This document shows positions 9,207 through 18,077 of a stretch of DNA of 64,000 bases, piece by piece. The notes under the pieces are model-generated. The model searched no databases, had not been told where the DNA came from, and saw nothing but the letters and a program-made list of their open reading frames with translations. The position numbers were made by a program, and so were the translations under genes. Within the stretch, counting starts at the first letter, position 1. Each line of letters begins with the position of its first letter. Source of the DNA: Tateyamaria sp947503385 (GTDB lineage: Bacteria > Pseudomonadota > Alphaproteobacteria > Rhodobacterales > Rhodobacteraceae); contig NZ_JBNFZM010000004.1 of the NCBI RefSeq assembly GCF_051195235.1, positions 248,001 to 312,000 of the forward strand, given 5' to 3'.

Positions 9207-9786
9207 ACGCCCGCCACGCGGCCCAATCCTCGGGCGTGTCGAGGTCGAGCCGCGCGCGCTGGCCTGCCAGCGGAACGAGACATGTGTCGGCCTTGCACTG
9301 AGCGAGAATATGCTGCCCGCCGGTATCCCCGGTGAGGGTGGCAAAATCTGAAAACAGGTCCGCGCGGATGATCAGCGGATGGCCCGGTTTGCCGTCTTGG
9401 GTCGCGCCGCGCCAGATGCGCGCGTTTGGGTGGGTCTGGACCGCGCCCATGACGGCTTTCAAATCGCTGACGGTGATGTCCGGCAAATCGGCAAGCAGGA
9501 TCATTGCGGTTGGCGTGTCCGGCCCAAGGGTTGCGATGAGCCGTCGCAGACTTGCGGCCATCCCTTCGTCCGCATCAGGCACATCAATCGCCCGTGCCGG
9601 TGGGGCCACGCAGGCGTAGCGCGGATGCGGTGCGGCTGGCAGGGCAACGCGTACGTCTTCACTGACAGACAGCGCCCGGCGCACCTGACGCGCCAGCAAC
9701 GGAACACCGTCTATATCCATCAGCAATTTGTCTTGGCCCCGCATCCGAAAGGAAGCACCGGCGGCGAGGATAAGGACAGGCATCAT
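9190..9786 (-). CDS. MobA/MocA-like NTP transferase (molybdenum cofactor nucleotidyltransferase family)
   Basis: 198 residues starting MMPVLILAAGASFRM. The N-terminal LAAGxSxRMxGxDKLL is the nucleotide-binding signature of the MobA-like NTP_transf_3 family; LLADLPDI corresponds to the metal-binding Asp region and KPGHP to the substrate loop. Known members transfer CMP or GMP to molybdopterin. No molybdoenzyme or other cofactor gene is nearby, so the substrate (CTP versus GTP, or a non-Mo role) cannot be settled here. The gene stands alone between the convergent RTX gene and the FAD/GcvT gene on the same strand, 116 bp upstream of it. Confidence 0.8.
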   Translation of the reverse strand: MMPVLILAAGASFRMRGQDKLLMDIDGVPLLARQVRRALSVSEDVRVALPAAPHPRYACVAPPARAIDVPDADEGMAASLRRLIATLGPDTPTAMILLADLPDITVSDLKAVMGAVQTHPNARIWRGATQDGKPGHPLIIRADLFSDFATLTGDTGGQHILAQCKADTCLVPLAGQRARLDLDTPEDWAAWRASTAGD

Positions 9787-9902
9787 GGCCCGACACTACT
9801 GTGCGCAACGCAGTGCAGCAACGTGGCCGTGATCCAACGGACGCGCTGACGCGCGACGACATTGTGAAAACACCACGCCACCGGTTTGCGCGTTGGATGG
9901 CG

Positions 9903-12305
9903 TCATCCCCGCATCGCGGTGCCGTCCGGGTCAAAGAGCGGCGTGGTGATGCGGCGGGCAGAACGCATCTGGCCGAGGATTTCGATGTCGACCCGCTCCG
10001 TGTTGGTGCAGCGGTCCGTCGGGAGAAAGCCAAGGGCGACAGACGCGCCCGCATGGTGCGAATACCCGCCCGAGGTGCAAAACCCAACGACCTGACCCTC
10101 CAGCCATATGGGTTCATATCCGTGCACATCCGCATCGTCCGCATCCACGATAAAGGCACAAAGCGTCCGGGACGGCGCGGTCTGTGCCAGTTCCGCATAG
10201 GCTGTGCGCCCGATAAAGTCGGGTTTTTTGTCGAAGGGAATGAACCGGTCGAGGCCGGTTTCAAACGGGGTGTAATCTGGAGAAAACTCCGAAAGCCATG
10301 AGCCAAAGAACCGGTCAAGCCGCAGAGACATCATCGCCCGCATCCCAAAAGGCGTGATACCATGTGGCTGCCCGGCGGCCCACAAGGTCCACCACAAGGC
10401 GCGGTGCTGGGTTGCGTCGCAATACACCTCGAACCCCAGATCACCGGTATAGGACAAACGCTGCACGATGCAGTCCACCTGTCCAACGGACATACGCACG
10501 ACGTCCATGAACCGGATATGCCCAAGATCTTGGCCGCACGCCGCCTCAAGCACTTTGCGGGCATTCGGACCTGCGATCTGGAACCCGGTGCGGCAGTCGG
10601 AGATATTGTCAATCTGCACCCCGTCCTGATGGGCGAGGAACCAGCGCATGTGGACAGCTTGAGCGCCGTAGGACCCGGTAATCTGGAACGCGTCTTCGCT
10701 CAGGCAGGACAGCGTGAAATCCCCGATGATGCGGGCATTGGGTGACAACATGGGCGACAGGCTGACCCGGCCCGGTTGCGGCACGCGACCGGCAAAGATG
10801 CGGTCCATCCAAGCGCGGGCCGTGGGGCCGGTGACTTGGTACTTTCCGAAATTCTGCAATTCGTTGATGCCGACGCTGCCGCGCACCGCCTTGACCTCGC
10901 GGGCGGTGGCCGCAAAGGCGTCGGACCGGCGAAAAGACGGGGTTTCATAGCCGGGCTCACCGTCTTGGGCGAAGTAGTTGGGCACTTCGAGCCCAAATTG
11001 GTGGCCCCAGACAGCGCCCAGATCGCTGAAGATGTCGTACATGGCGGTCGTGGCATGGGGCCGGGCGGCTGGCAGTTCCTCGTTTGGATAGGCGACCGAA
11101 AACCGCTTTTGGTAGTTTTCTACGACTTTGGGGCGCGTGTAACCGGGGCCGATCCAATCGCCATAGCGGGCGACGTCCATCGCGGTCACATCCCGGTCGC
11201 ATTCGCCTTGGATCATCCATTGCGCCAGCATAAGGCCCACACCGCCACCTTGGCTGAACCCGGCCATAACACCGCAGGCAGACCACAGCCCATGACGGCC
11301 GGGGATTGGCCCCACCAGCGGATTGCCATCGGGTGCAAAGGTGAAGGGGCCGTGGATCACCGATTTGACACCCGCCCGTTCCAGCACGGGGAACCGTTTG
11401 TAAGCAAAATCAACGCTGTCAGCGATTTTGTCAAAGTCATCTGGCAAAAGTTCATGGCCAAAGGTCCACGGCGTGCCATCAACGGCCCAAGGTTTACAAG
11501 GTTGTTCATAAAATCCGATGCACAGCCCGCGCCCCTCTTGCCGGAGGTAGCTTTCACCGGCGGGGTCCATCACATGCGGATGCTCTGAGTCGCGTTCATA
11601 GATGTCTGCGATGTCGTCGGTGACAAGGTACTGATGCTCCATCGGGTGAAGCGGCAGGTAGGTGCCCATCATCGCGCCTACCTCGCGGGCCCACAGCCCT
11701 GCGGCATTGACCACGTGTTCGGTCTGAATGGTGCCCTTGTCGGTCACCACGTCCCAGCCATCCGCGCCTCTGTTGACCTCAAGCACCTTGCACTGTGTTT
11801 CAATCGTCGCACCGCCCATGCGCGCGGCCTTGGCATAGGCGTGGGTGGTGCCGGACGGATCGAGGTGGCCGTCCAGCGGATCATAGAGCGCGCCGATAAT
11901 ACCGTCGGTGTTGGTGATCGGGGCGATTTCCCGGATCTCGTCGGGGCCGATGATCTCGGTTTCGAGCCCCATAAAACGGTGCTTGGCCCGTTCGGCCAGC
12001 AGCATGTCAAAGCGGTCGCGGTTGTCGGCCAGCGTGATGCCGCCCACATGGTGCAGACCGCAGGACATGCCTGTGATCTCTTCCAGCTCCTTGTACAGCT
12101 TGATCGTGTAGCCTTGCAGGGCGGCCATGTTCGTGTCGCCGTTAAGCGTGTGGAACCCGCCCGCCGCGTGCCAGGTCGAACCGGACGTCAACTCGGACCG
12201 TTCCACCAGCATGACGTCGGACCAGCCCAGCTTGGTCAGGTGATACAGAACAGAAGCGCCGACGACGCCGCCACCGATGACAACGACACGAGAGGTGGAT
12301 TTCAT
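9903..12305 (-). CDS. FAD-dependent dehydrogenase with GcvT domain (dimethylglycine/sarcosine dehydrogenase-like), paralogue 1
   Basis: 800 residues. The N-terminal DAO-type FAD domain carries GGGVVG (residues 11-16) and SGSTWHAAG, whose His matches the covalent-FAD His of the DMGDH/sarcosine dehydrogenase family. The C-terminal half (from about 430) is a GcvT-like aminomethyltransferase fold with FQIAGPNARKVLE and YTGDLGFEVY. The family oxidatively demethylates N-methylglycines and passes the one-carbon unit to tetrahydrofolate; the exact substrate is not determined. A similar-length paralogue lies at 13308-15719 in the opposite orientation, and both carry a matching operator-like sequence upstream. 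There is no close downstream partner, so it is probably transcribed alone. Confidence 0.87.
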   Translation of the reverse strand: MKSTSRVVVIGGGVVGASVLYHLTKLGWSDVMLVERSELTSGSTWHAAGGFHTLNGDTNMAALQGYTIKLYKELEEITGMSCGLHHVGGITLADNRDRFDMLLAERAKHRFMGLETEIIGPDEIREIAPITNTDGIIGALYDPLDGHLDPSGTTHAYAKAARMGGATIETQCKVLEVNRGADGWDVVTDKGTIQTEHVVNAAGLWAREVGAMMGTYLPLHPMEHQYLVTDDIADIYERDSEHPHVMDPAGESYLRQEGRGLCIGFYEQPCKPWAVDGTPWTFGHELLPDDFDKIADSVDFAYKRFPVLERAGVKSVIHGPFTFAPDGNPLVGPIPGRHGLWSACGVMAGFSQGGGVGLMLAQWMIQGECDRDVTAMDVARYGDWIGPGYTRPKVVENYQKRFSVAYPNEELPAARPHATTAMYDIFSDLGAVWGHQFGLEVPNYFAQDGEPGYETPSFRRSDAFAATAREVKAVRGSVGINELQNFGKYQVTGPTARAWMDRIFAGRVPQPGRVSLSPMLSPNARIIGDFTLSCLSEDAFQITGSYGAQAVHMRWFLAHQDGVQIDNISDCRTGFQIAGPNARKVLEAACGQDLGHIRFMDVVRMSVGQVDCIVQRLSYTGDLGFEVYCDATQHRALWWTLWAAGQPHGITPFGMRAMMSLRLDRFFGSWLSEFSPDYTPFETGLDRFIPFDKKPDFIGRTAYAELAQTAPSRTLCAFIVDADDADVHGYEPIWLEGQVVGFCTSGGYSHHAGASVALGFLPTDRCTNTERVDIEILGQMRSARRITTPLFDPDGTAMRG

Positions 12306-12381
12306 GATGCAAGCCTTTCAGGGGCGGATCAGCCCTTGGCGCAGAGTGTATGGGGCGAGTCATGGCAAGGAAATGGCGCTT

Positions 12382-12398
12382 GCGACATGTGGTGTCGC
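12382..12398 (-). promoter_or_regulatory. Candidate operator shared by both FAD/GcvT genes (copy 1)
   Basis: Read in gene direction the core is GCGACACC-AC-ATGTCGC: inverted GCGACA/TGTCGC arms with a 5-nt spacer, ending 76 nt before the start codon at 12305. The same core and spacing recur before the paralogue (13230-13246), with matching AATT just upstream in both. The cognate regulator is unknown. Confidence 0.6.
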
Positions 12399-12405
12399 GA
12401 ATTGT

Positions 12406-12942
12406 CTATGCCGACCGCTTGGCCGCGGCACGCCACGTGGCCAGCTTGCGCCGTACCCTGAGGATCAGAAAACGTCGCAGCCAATAGGGCACGTCCAGAC
12501 GTTTGAGAAGCCGCAGGCGTTGCAGGACCTGCTTGCGATACGAGCGTTGCAGGCTCCGATGCGTGACCGATTCCGGCGGAAAGTGGTCGAGATGTCGCTG
12601 AATGTCGCCGATCAGATCATCAACGTCGTGCCCCGCCGCAGCAAGCTTGCGCGCAAACTGCAATTCGCGCCGGATACAGACCTTTTCCACACGAACACGC
12701 AACGCTTCATCATATCCGATGCCACGGGTGAACAGACGCGCGTGGCACATCTCGTGCAGGATACACAGCGCAATTTCGGTCACGTCGGCCTGTAAGATCG
12801 TGCTGGCGCCGATAAAGCATGTGCGGGTGGGATGGTTGTACCACGCGGCAGCATAGCTTGTCGCCTCGGCTGCAATGCCGCCGGGCAGGTACGTGGGCAA
12901 ATGCGCACGGCTCACCGGGTCAACCTGCGCAACAAGGTCCAC
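12406..12942 (-). CDS. Small HExxH zinc-protease-like protein (SprT-like), function unknown
   Basis: 178 residues from a GTG start; upstream the same frame meets a stop at 12994-12996 and offers no better start. The central ILHEMCHARLF contains HExxH, the zinc-binding/catalytic motif of metallopeptidases, followed by EALRVRVEKVC, which may supply a third ligand. The C-terminal third is very basic (RRFLILRVRRKL), which would suit nucleic-acid or membrane association. SprT-like proteins act on DNA-protein crosslinks, but I see no clear C-terminal zinc ribbon, so that role is only a guess. It lies between the two dehydrogenase paralogues, and copy 1 of their operator falls just past its stop codon. 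Confidence 0.65.
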   Translation of the reverse strand: MDLVAQVDPVSRAHLPTYLPGGIAAEATSYAAAWYNHPTRTCFIGASTILQADVTEIALCILHEMCHARLFTRGIGYDEALRVRVEKVCIRRELQFARKLAAAGHDVDDLIGDIQRHLDHFPPESVTHRSLQRSYRKQVLQRLRLLKRLDVPYWLRRFLILRVRRKLATWRAAAKRSA

Positions 12943-13229
12943 CGCCTTTTGCAGAACACCGAGGGCACCGTCAGGCGCGGCGGAGTGTATGCGCTACACA
13001 ATCGCTCGATGCTGATGGTGATCGAACAGCAGCGCGTGCGCGCGGCGCACAAAGCGCGCGCGCACCCGGCGCGGTATCTGAGCGATCTGAGACAGTCGGG
13101 CAATCATGCGAAACGGGCTTTTCCCTCGTGGTGCGGGCTGTAACGTGACGGACGAAACGGGCATCAATGTGGGCGCGGTTCGGCGTTTTCTGGAATTCAC
13201 GCGGGCAACTGCGACATATTTTCGAAATT

Positions 13230-13246
13230 GCGACACCTGATGTCGG
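13230..13246 (+). promoter_or_regulatory. Candidate operator shared by both FAD/GcvT genes (copy 2)
   Basis: Core GCGACACC-TG-ATGTCGG, matching copy 1 at 14 of the 14 fixed core bases outside the two central bases, same spacer, ending 61 nt before the start at 13308. An extra GCGACA half-site lies at 13211-13216. The surrounding gap of about 365 bp (12943-13307) contains no gene I can support; its first half is a GC-rich stretch with only overlapping weak frames. Confidence 0.6.
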
Positions 13247-13307
13247 GAACTTGCAACTGCGCAGCCCACTGGCGTTCCAGCGTGGCACCAAGATCAGGGA
13301 GACAATC

Positions 13308-15719
13308 ATGCGAACCCATGCACAGGCGGTGGTCATCGGAGGCGGGGTGATCGGGTGTTCGATCCTGTATCACCTGACCAAGCTGGGCTGGACGGATGTT
13401 GTCCTGCTGGAGCGGGATGAACTGACCTCAGGCTCCACTTGGCACGCTGCGGCCAACATCCACGGGCTGCATGACAGCACCAATATCAGCCGGATTCAGC
13501 ATTATACGATGGGTTTGTATAAAGAGCTTGAGCAGGAGACGGGGCAGGGCTGTGGCGTGTTTCAGCCCGGATCGCTCTATCTGGCACAGACAGAGGCGCG
13601 GGTGCATCAACTGCGGCTGCAAGCGGCCAAGGCCAAGCTCTACGGTATGAACTTTCACGAGATCGACCGGGCAGAGGCGGAGCGGCTGCACCCGATGGTC
13701 GATTTCGACGGCATCCGCTGCATCATGTGGGAACCCGATGGCGGCAATGTGGACCCCTCCGGCGTGACAAATGCCTATGCCGCAGGCGCGCGCCGGAACG
13801 GGGCAGAGATCATCCGGTTTTGCCCGGTCACAGGGACCGAAGCGCAGGCGGACGGCACGTGGATTGTGCGCACCGAAAAAGGGGATATCGCGACACCGTG
13901 GGTGGTGAACGCAGCCGGTCTTTGGGGACGTGAGGTTGCTGCGATGGCTGGTGTATCGCTGCCGCTGTTGCCGACGGAACATCAGTATTTTGTAACCGAA
14001 ACCATCGCCGAGATCGCAGGGATGGATCGCCGCCTGCCATCGGTCGCGGACCGCGATGGCGAGTATTACCTGCGTCAGGAGGGGCAGGGGCTGTTGGTGG
14101 GGGCCTATGAAAAGGACGTGCGGTTCTGGGCTGAGGACGGCACGCCGCAGGGCTTTGGCCACGAGCTTTTTGCCGATGATCTGGAGCGGATCGAAGACAA
14201 CATGATGCGCGCCATCGACCGGGTTCCGGCGGTGGGTACGGCGGGGATCAAACGGGTGATCAACGGTCCGATGATCTGGTCACCGGATTCAAACGTCCTT
14301 TTTGGACCCGTGCCGGAACTGACTGGTTATTTCTGCTGCAACGGGATCATTCCGGGCTTTTCGCAGTCGGGCGGCATGGGGCTGTTGGCAGCGCAGTGGA
14401 TGGTCGAGGGCGAGACGCACTACGATATGTTCGCGTGGGACGTGGCACGCTTTGGCACATGGGCTGGCAAGGATTTCACCAAGGCGCGTGTGGGTGACCA
14501 ATACGCGCACCGGTTCAAAATCCACTTTCCGGGCGAGGAACGCGATGCCGGGCGGCCCGTACGCACACGGCCCGCCTACGACCTCCAGCGCGAAATGGGT
14601 GCGCAGATGGGATTGAACTACGGGTGGGAGCATCCGCTTTACTTTGGCGATGTGCCAGACACCGCGGGTTTCACGCGCCAGCCGTGGTGGGATGTGGTCG
14701 GGGCCGAATGCCGTATGCTGCGCGACCGGGCCGGGATCATAGATATTTCGAACTTTGCAAAGTACCGCGTGGCGGGTCCGGGTGCCGAACACTGGTTGAA
14801 CGCCGTCTTTGCCAATCGGATGCCGCAGACCGTCGGGCGGTCGTGCCTGACCCCGCTGATCGGAAAACGGGGCGGGATCGCCGGTGATTTCACGGTTACG
14901 CGGCTGGCCGAGGACGTATTCTGGGTTATCGGATCGGGCATGGCGGAACGCTATCACCAGCGCTTTTTTAATGCTGTGCCACTGCCCGATCGCACCGTCT
15001 TTGAAAGCCTGACAGATACGTGGTGTGGGTTCAATGTTGCGGGACCGCAAAGCCGGGCGTTGCTGTCACGGCTGACCAACACATCGCTGGAGACGGCGGA
15101 TTTTCCGTTTATGCGCTCGGCGGTAATTGAACTTGCCGGGGTCGAAGTCCTTGCGCTGCGCGTGTCGTTTACCGGAGATTTGGGATGGGAACTGCACTGC
15201 GCGCAGGCCGATCAGGCGCGGTTGTACCAGTCGCTTATCGCGGCGGGGCAACCCTTGGGCGCGGGGCCAGTGGGCAGCCGTGCATTGATGAGCCTGCGGG
15301 TCGAAAAGGGGTATGGTTCGTGGAGCCGGGAATACAGTCCAGAATATTGGCCCCACGAGGTCGGTCTGGACCGGCTGATCAAACGGGACAAAGATTTTCT
15401 CAACAAGGCAGCGGTGGAGCGTGTGTTGTCCCAACCGCCGCGCGAATCACTCGTCATACTGGCGTTGGACGGAGCGCAAACAGACGCCTCCCAAGCAGAT
15501 GTGAGCGGCGGTGAGCCTATCTTTTTGAACGGGCGCGGTGTCGGTCGGGTCACGTCGGGGGCCTATGGTTACACCGTCAATCAAAGCCTCGCACTGGGAT
15601 ATGTGAGCGGAATTGAGCCGGGCACAGAGGTCGAGGTCATGTTGCTCGGAGAGCCGCATCGCGCAACTATACTTGACCTTCCGCCGTTCGACCCGGACGG
15701 GAAAAGATTGCGCGCATAA
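13308..15719 (+). CDS. FAD-dependent dehydrogenase with GcvT domain (dimethylglycine/sarcosine dehydrogenase-like), paralogue 2
   Basis: 803 residues starting MRTHAQAVVIGGG; the ATG at 13308 is chosen because GGGAG precedes it and the FAD GxGxxG motif follows within 16 residues. SGSTWHAA retains the flavin-linking His. The C-terminal GcvT half has FNVAGPQSRALLSR, SFTGDLGWELH and a folate-domain end (LGYV...LPPFDPDGKRLRA). The domain order is the same as paralogue 1, but the sequences differ throughout, so this is an old duplication with probably different substrates within the N-methylated amine/glycine class (inference). It is divergent from the 12406-12942 gene. No partner subunit or folate enzyme is adjacent. 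Confidence 0.87.
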   Translation: MRTHAQAVVIGGGVIGCSILYHLTKLGWTDVVLLERDELTSGSTWHAAANIHGLHDSTNISRIQHYTMGLYKELEQETGQGCGVFQPGSLYLAQTEARVHQLRLQAAKAKLYGMNFHEIDRAEAERLHPMVDFDGIRCIMWEPDGGNVDPSGVTNAYAAGARRNGAEIIRFCPVTGTEAQADGTWIVRTEKGDIATPWVVNAAGLWGREVAAMAGVSLPLLPTEHQYFVTETIAEIAGMDRRLPSVADRDGEYYLRQEGQGLLVGAYEKDVRFWAEDGTPQGFGHELFADDLERIEDNMMRAIDRVPAVGTAGIKRVINGPMIWSPDSNVLFGPVPELTGYFCCNGIIPGFSQSGGMGLLAAQWMVEGETHYDMFAWDVARFGTWAGKDFTKARVGDQYAHRFKIHFPGEERDAGRPVRTRPAYDLQREMGAQMGLNYGWEHPLYFGDVPDTAGFTRQPWWDVVGAECRMLRDRAGIIDISNFAKYRVAGPGAEHWLNAVFANRMPQTVGRSCLTPLIGKRGGIAGDFTVTRLAEDVFWVIGSGMAERYHQRFFNAVPLPDRTVFESLTDTWCGFNVAGPQSRALLSRLTNTSLETADFPFMRSAVIELAGVEVLALRVSFTGDLGWELHCAQADQARLYQSLIAAGQPLGAGPVGSRALMSLRVEKGYGSWSREYSPEYWPHEVGLDRLIKRDKDFLNKAAVERVLSQPPRESLVILALDGAQTDASQADVSGGEPIFLNGRGVGRVTSGAYGYTVNQSLALGYVSGIEPGTEVEVMLLGEPHRATILDLPPFDPDGKRLRA

Positions 15720-15737
15720 CGGGTTACACGGAATGCG

Positions 15738-15813
15738 GGAGGCGGGAACCGATATGGCGCAACTGGTAAACCAGGCCTGTTACTCGCACCAAAACCTGTC
15801 CGGCCCCGCCTCC
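15738..15813. other. Possible structured RNA: three-way-junction-like inverted repeats
   Basis: An outer 9-bp stem GGAGGCGGG (15738-15746) / CCCGCCTCC (15805-15813) encloses a tight hairpin CTGG-TAAA-CCAG (15763-15774) and a GGCC/GGCC pairing (15774-15777 with 15802-15805). The total is 76 nt, tRNA-sized, but no T-arm or anticodon arm can be formed. It lies just after the dehydrogenase stop and before the LytTR gene. It may be a terminator-like or regulatory RNA element; a 38-codon frame (15733-15849) overlaps it and is not convincing. Confidence 0.35.
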
Positions 15814-15871
15814 ATCTCAGGCCGTTATCAGGACGTTTACTCTAAATAGCGTCACATGGTAAGACGAGGTT

Positions 15872-16732
15872 ATGTTGGGGGTGCGCATTGATCATGAAAT
15901 GCGGATTTTTGTCTCGAATGGGACAAGAACGCATTTCACGTTACGCGAATTGTTGGGGCTGTATCAGTCCTGGCAACTGTGGTTGCTGATTGCCGTCGGC
16001 TTTTTGATCATGTCCACGGGCCATCCCGTTACCTTGCCGCAGTTCGAAGGGTTCTGGGTGCGCATGGCGTTTTGGGTCATCGCGCTGTTTGTGTACCTGT
16101 TGCTGTCGGTTCCGTATGGTGTGGTGTTCGACCGGGCGTGGCGACGGTTTGTGGGCACACCCATTCCGCTGATCATCCTGACCGGGCCACTGATCGTGTT
16201 TGCCTCCGTCGTGACGGTGCTGGGGCTGGCCGCGATATTTGAACCGGACCGGCCATTGGGCAGCATGATCACGTGGCAGATGCTCGTCCGGAATGTCTTT
16301 GTGGCGCATGTGTTCGAGACGGTGACACTGCTGTGGCTACTGCCTGCGCAACGTGCGCGCAACGACAGCGCGCGGGCGGTGACGCTTGCCGGTCGGCGGA
16401 TTGCGGTCAAGGATATTGGCCGGGTCAAAGCCGCCGAACACTACCTAGAGATACATCTGGATGACCGGGTGGAAATCCTGCGTGAGCGGATGAGCACGTT
16501 TCTGGAGCAGGTCACGCCCGAGGACGGCGTGCAAACGCACCGGTCCCACTGGATCGCGCGGGAACATGCGCGGTTGCTTCGGGGGTCCGTGCTGGAACTG
16601 GACTGCGGCAGGACCGTGCCGGTGGCCCGGGGACGGCAAAAGGATGTGCAGGACTGGATCGACAAATTCCCGCCGCCGTACGTGGCCGATTGCAGCGAGA
16701 TCAGTCCAGCGCGGCAATCCGCAGGGCGGTGA
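15872..16732 (+). CDS. Membrane-bound LytTR-family transcriptional regulator
   Basis: 286 residues. The N-terminal half holds about four hydrophobic segments (near residues 32-52, 64-86, 96-118 and 130-150). The C-terminal part (about 180-275) is a LytTR DNA-binding domain, shown by KDIGRVKAAEHYLEIHL, RERMSTFLEQ, and THRSHWIAREH. Family members with this membrane-LytTR design act as one-component regulators, often of their own operon. No histidine kinase or obvious target operon adjoins it. The start at 15872 is the first ATG; GAGG sits very close to it, so a slightly later start is possible. The 3' end overlaps the convergent CorC-like gene by 32 bp. Confidence 0.8.
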   Translation: MLGVRIDHEMRIFVSNGTRTHFTLRELLGLYQSWQLWLLIAVGFLIMSTGHPVTLPQFEGFWVRMAFWVIALFVYLLLSVPYGVVFDRAWRRFVGTPIPLIILTGPLIVFASVVTVLGLAAIFEPDRPLGSMITWQMLVRNVFVAHVFETVTLLWLLPAQRARNDSARAVTLAGRRIAVKDIGRVKAAEHYLEIHLDDRVEILRERMSTFLEQVTPEDGVQTHRSHWIAREHARLLRGSVLELDCGRTVPVARGRQKDVQDWIDKFPPPYVADCSEISPARQSAGR

Positions 16733-18008
16733 TCCGGTTGCCCTCACGTTCGGTCACCTCGAACCGGAACCCGTGAAAGCTGAACACTTGCCCCACCGTC
16801 GGGATCGTCTGTGCTTCGTGAATTACGAGGCCCGCAACGGTGTTTGCCTCGTCATCCGGCAGGTTCCAGTCGGTGGCCCGATTCAGATCGCGGATGGTCA
16901 TGGCGCCATCGACGGCAAAGTACCCATCTGCATCCCGCTCCAGCGTCGGTTCGTCGTCGGGGTCGAATTCGTCCGTGATCTCGCCCACGATCTCTTCGAG
17001 GATGTCTTCGAGCGTGATCAACCCCTGAAGTGAGCCGTATTCGTCCACCACAAGCGCAAAATGGGTGCGCAGGCGGAGGAATTCGCGCATCTGGTGGTCC
17101 AGCGTGGTGGTTTCAGGCACAAAATACGGATCGGTGGTCACCGCGCGCATGTCGAAGGTTTGCAGGTTCGCGGTGCCGCCCGTACCTGCGATTTCTTTGT
17201 AGATCGCGCGGCTGAGGTCCTTGGCGTGGATCACGCCGGTGATATTTTCCGGCTCGTCCGCATAGATCGGCAGGCGGGTGTGGTTGGATTGCAGGCATTG
17301 TTCAAGAATGTCCTGCGGGCTGTTGGCCCCGTCAATCATCTCAATCCCGGACCGGTGCAACATGATCTCTTCGACCGTGCGATCACCAAGGTCCAGCGCG
17401 CCCAGAATGCGGTCGCGGTCTTCTTTTTCGACCACACCTTCGGAATGGCCCAATTGCAGCGCTCCGGCGATCTCTTCGCGGACGGCCATGATGTGACTGT
17501 CCGGGTCGATCTGCACACCAAAAATGCGCAACACGCCACGCACCAGCAACCGCACTGCCGACACGATTGGGGCAAAGACGGTCACAACAAAACCGATGGG
17601 CCGTGACACCATTGATGCGGCGGTTTCAGCGTTCGAAATGGCGTATGTCTTGGGCAAGACTTCGGCAAAGATCAGGACCAGCAGGGTCATCACCAGCGTC
17701 GCCAGCGCCACGCCGCTTTCGCCAAACGCGCGGGTAAAGATTGCGGTGGCCAGAGACGTGGCAAGGATATTCACGAGGTTGTTGCCCAGCAGGACCGAAC
17801 CAATCAGGCGCTCGTTGTCTTCGGTGATGTTAAGCGCCCGCTGCGCACCAACCGACCCGCGGTCTGCCTGTGCGCGCAGCTTGCCCCGTGACGCCGCGGT
17901 CAGCGCCGTTTCGGAGCCGGAGAAAAAGCCCGACAACACCAATAGGCCAAGGATCACCCCAGCGGTGATCCAGAAGGCTGCGTCGAGGGTCGTGCTTGGG
18001 TCGTCCAT
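16701..18008 (-). CDS. HlyC/CorC family transporter-like protein (CNNM-CBS-CorC)
   Basis: 435 residues from the ATG at 18008, which has AAGGAT upstream; longer in-frame starts would add an unrelated basic stretch. The N-terminal CNNM/DUF21 domain has GFFSGSETALTAASRGKL, further membrane segments and FAEVLPKTYA. Two CBS domains follow (about 205-330), then the CorC_HlyC C-terminal domain (DGAMTIRDLNR to ITALRIAALD). Relatives are linked to magnesium/cobalt efflux or divalent-ion homeostasis; older hemolysin names are historical. It is divergent from the phosphoesterase gene, with only 69 bp between them for both promoters. Confidence 0.88.
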   Translation of the reverse strand: MDDPSTTLDAAFWITAGVILGLLVLSGFFSGSETALTAASRGKLRAQADRGSVGAQRALNITEDNERLIGSVLLGNNLVNILATSLATAIFTRAFGESGVALATLVMTLLVLIFAEVLPKTYAISNAETAASMVSRPIGFVVTVFAPIVSAVRLLVRGVLRIFGVQIDPDSHIMAVREEIAGALQLGHSEGVVEKEDRDRILGALDLGDRTVEEIMLHRSGIEMIDGANSPQDILEQCLQSNHTRLPIYADEPENITGVIHAKDLSRAIYKEIAGTGGTANLQTFDMRAVTTDPYFVPETTTLDHQMREFLRLRTHFALVVDEYGSLQGLITLEDILEEIVGEITDEFDPDDEPTLERDADGYFAVDGAMTIRDLNRATDWNLPDDEANTVAGLVIHEAQTIPTVGQVFSFHGFRFEVTEREGNRITALRIAALD

Positions 18009-18077
18009 TCGTGATTTATCCTTTGTCTGCCTTCGGGTTATGGGGGGCAGAGCCGGTGCAATCAAGGGATGTAGGCC

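Noticed and set aside
10776..11588. 270-codon plus-strand frame inside the first FAD/GcvT gene
   Set aside because: It is opposite a gene with complete FAD and GcvT motifs and shows no domain of its own.
12832..13143. 103-codon plus-strand frame over the 12406-12942 gene start
   Set aside because: Low-complexity Arg/Ala sequence in GC-rich DNA, no ribosome site, mostly antisense to the HExxH gene.
15738..15813. A tRNA gene
   Set aside because: It is 76 nt with a 9-bp closing stem, but no T-stem/loop (GTTC motif) or anticodon arm can be drawn.
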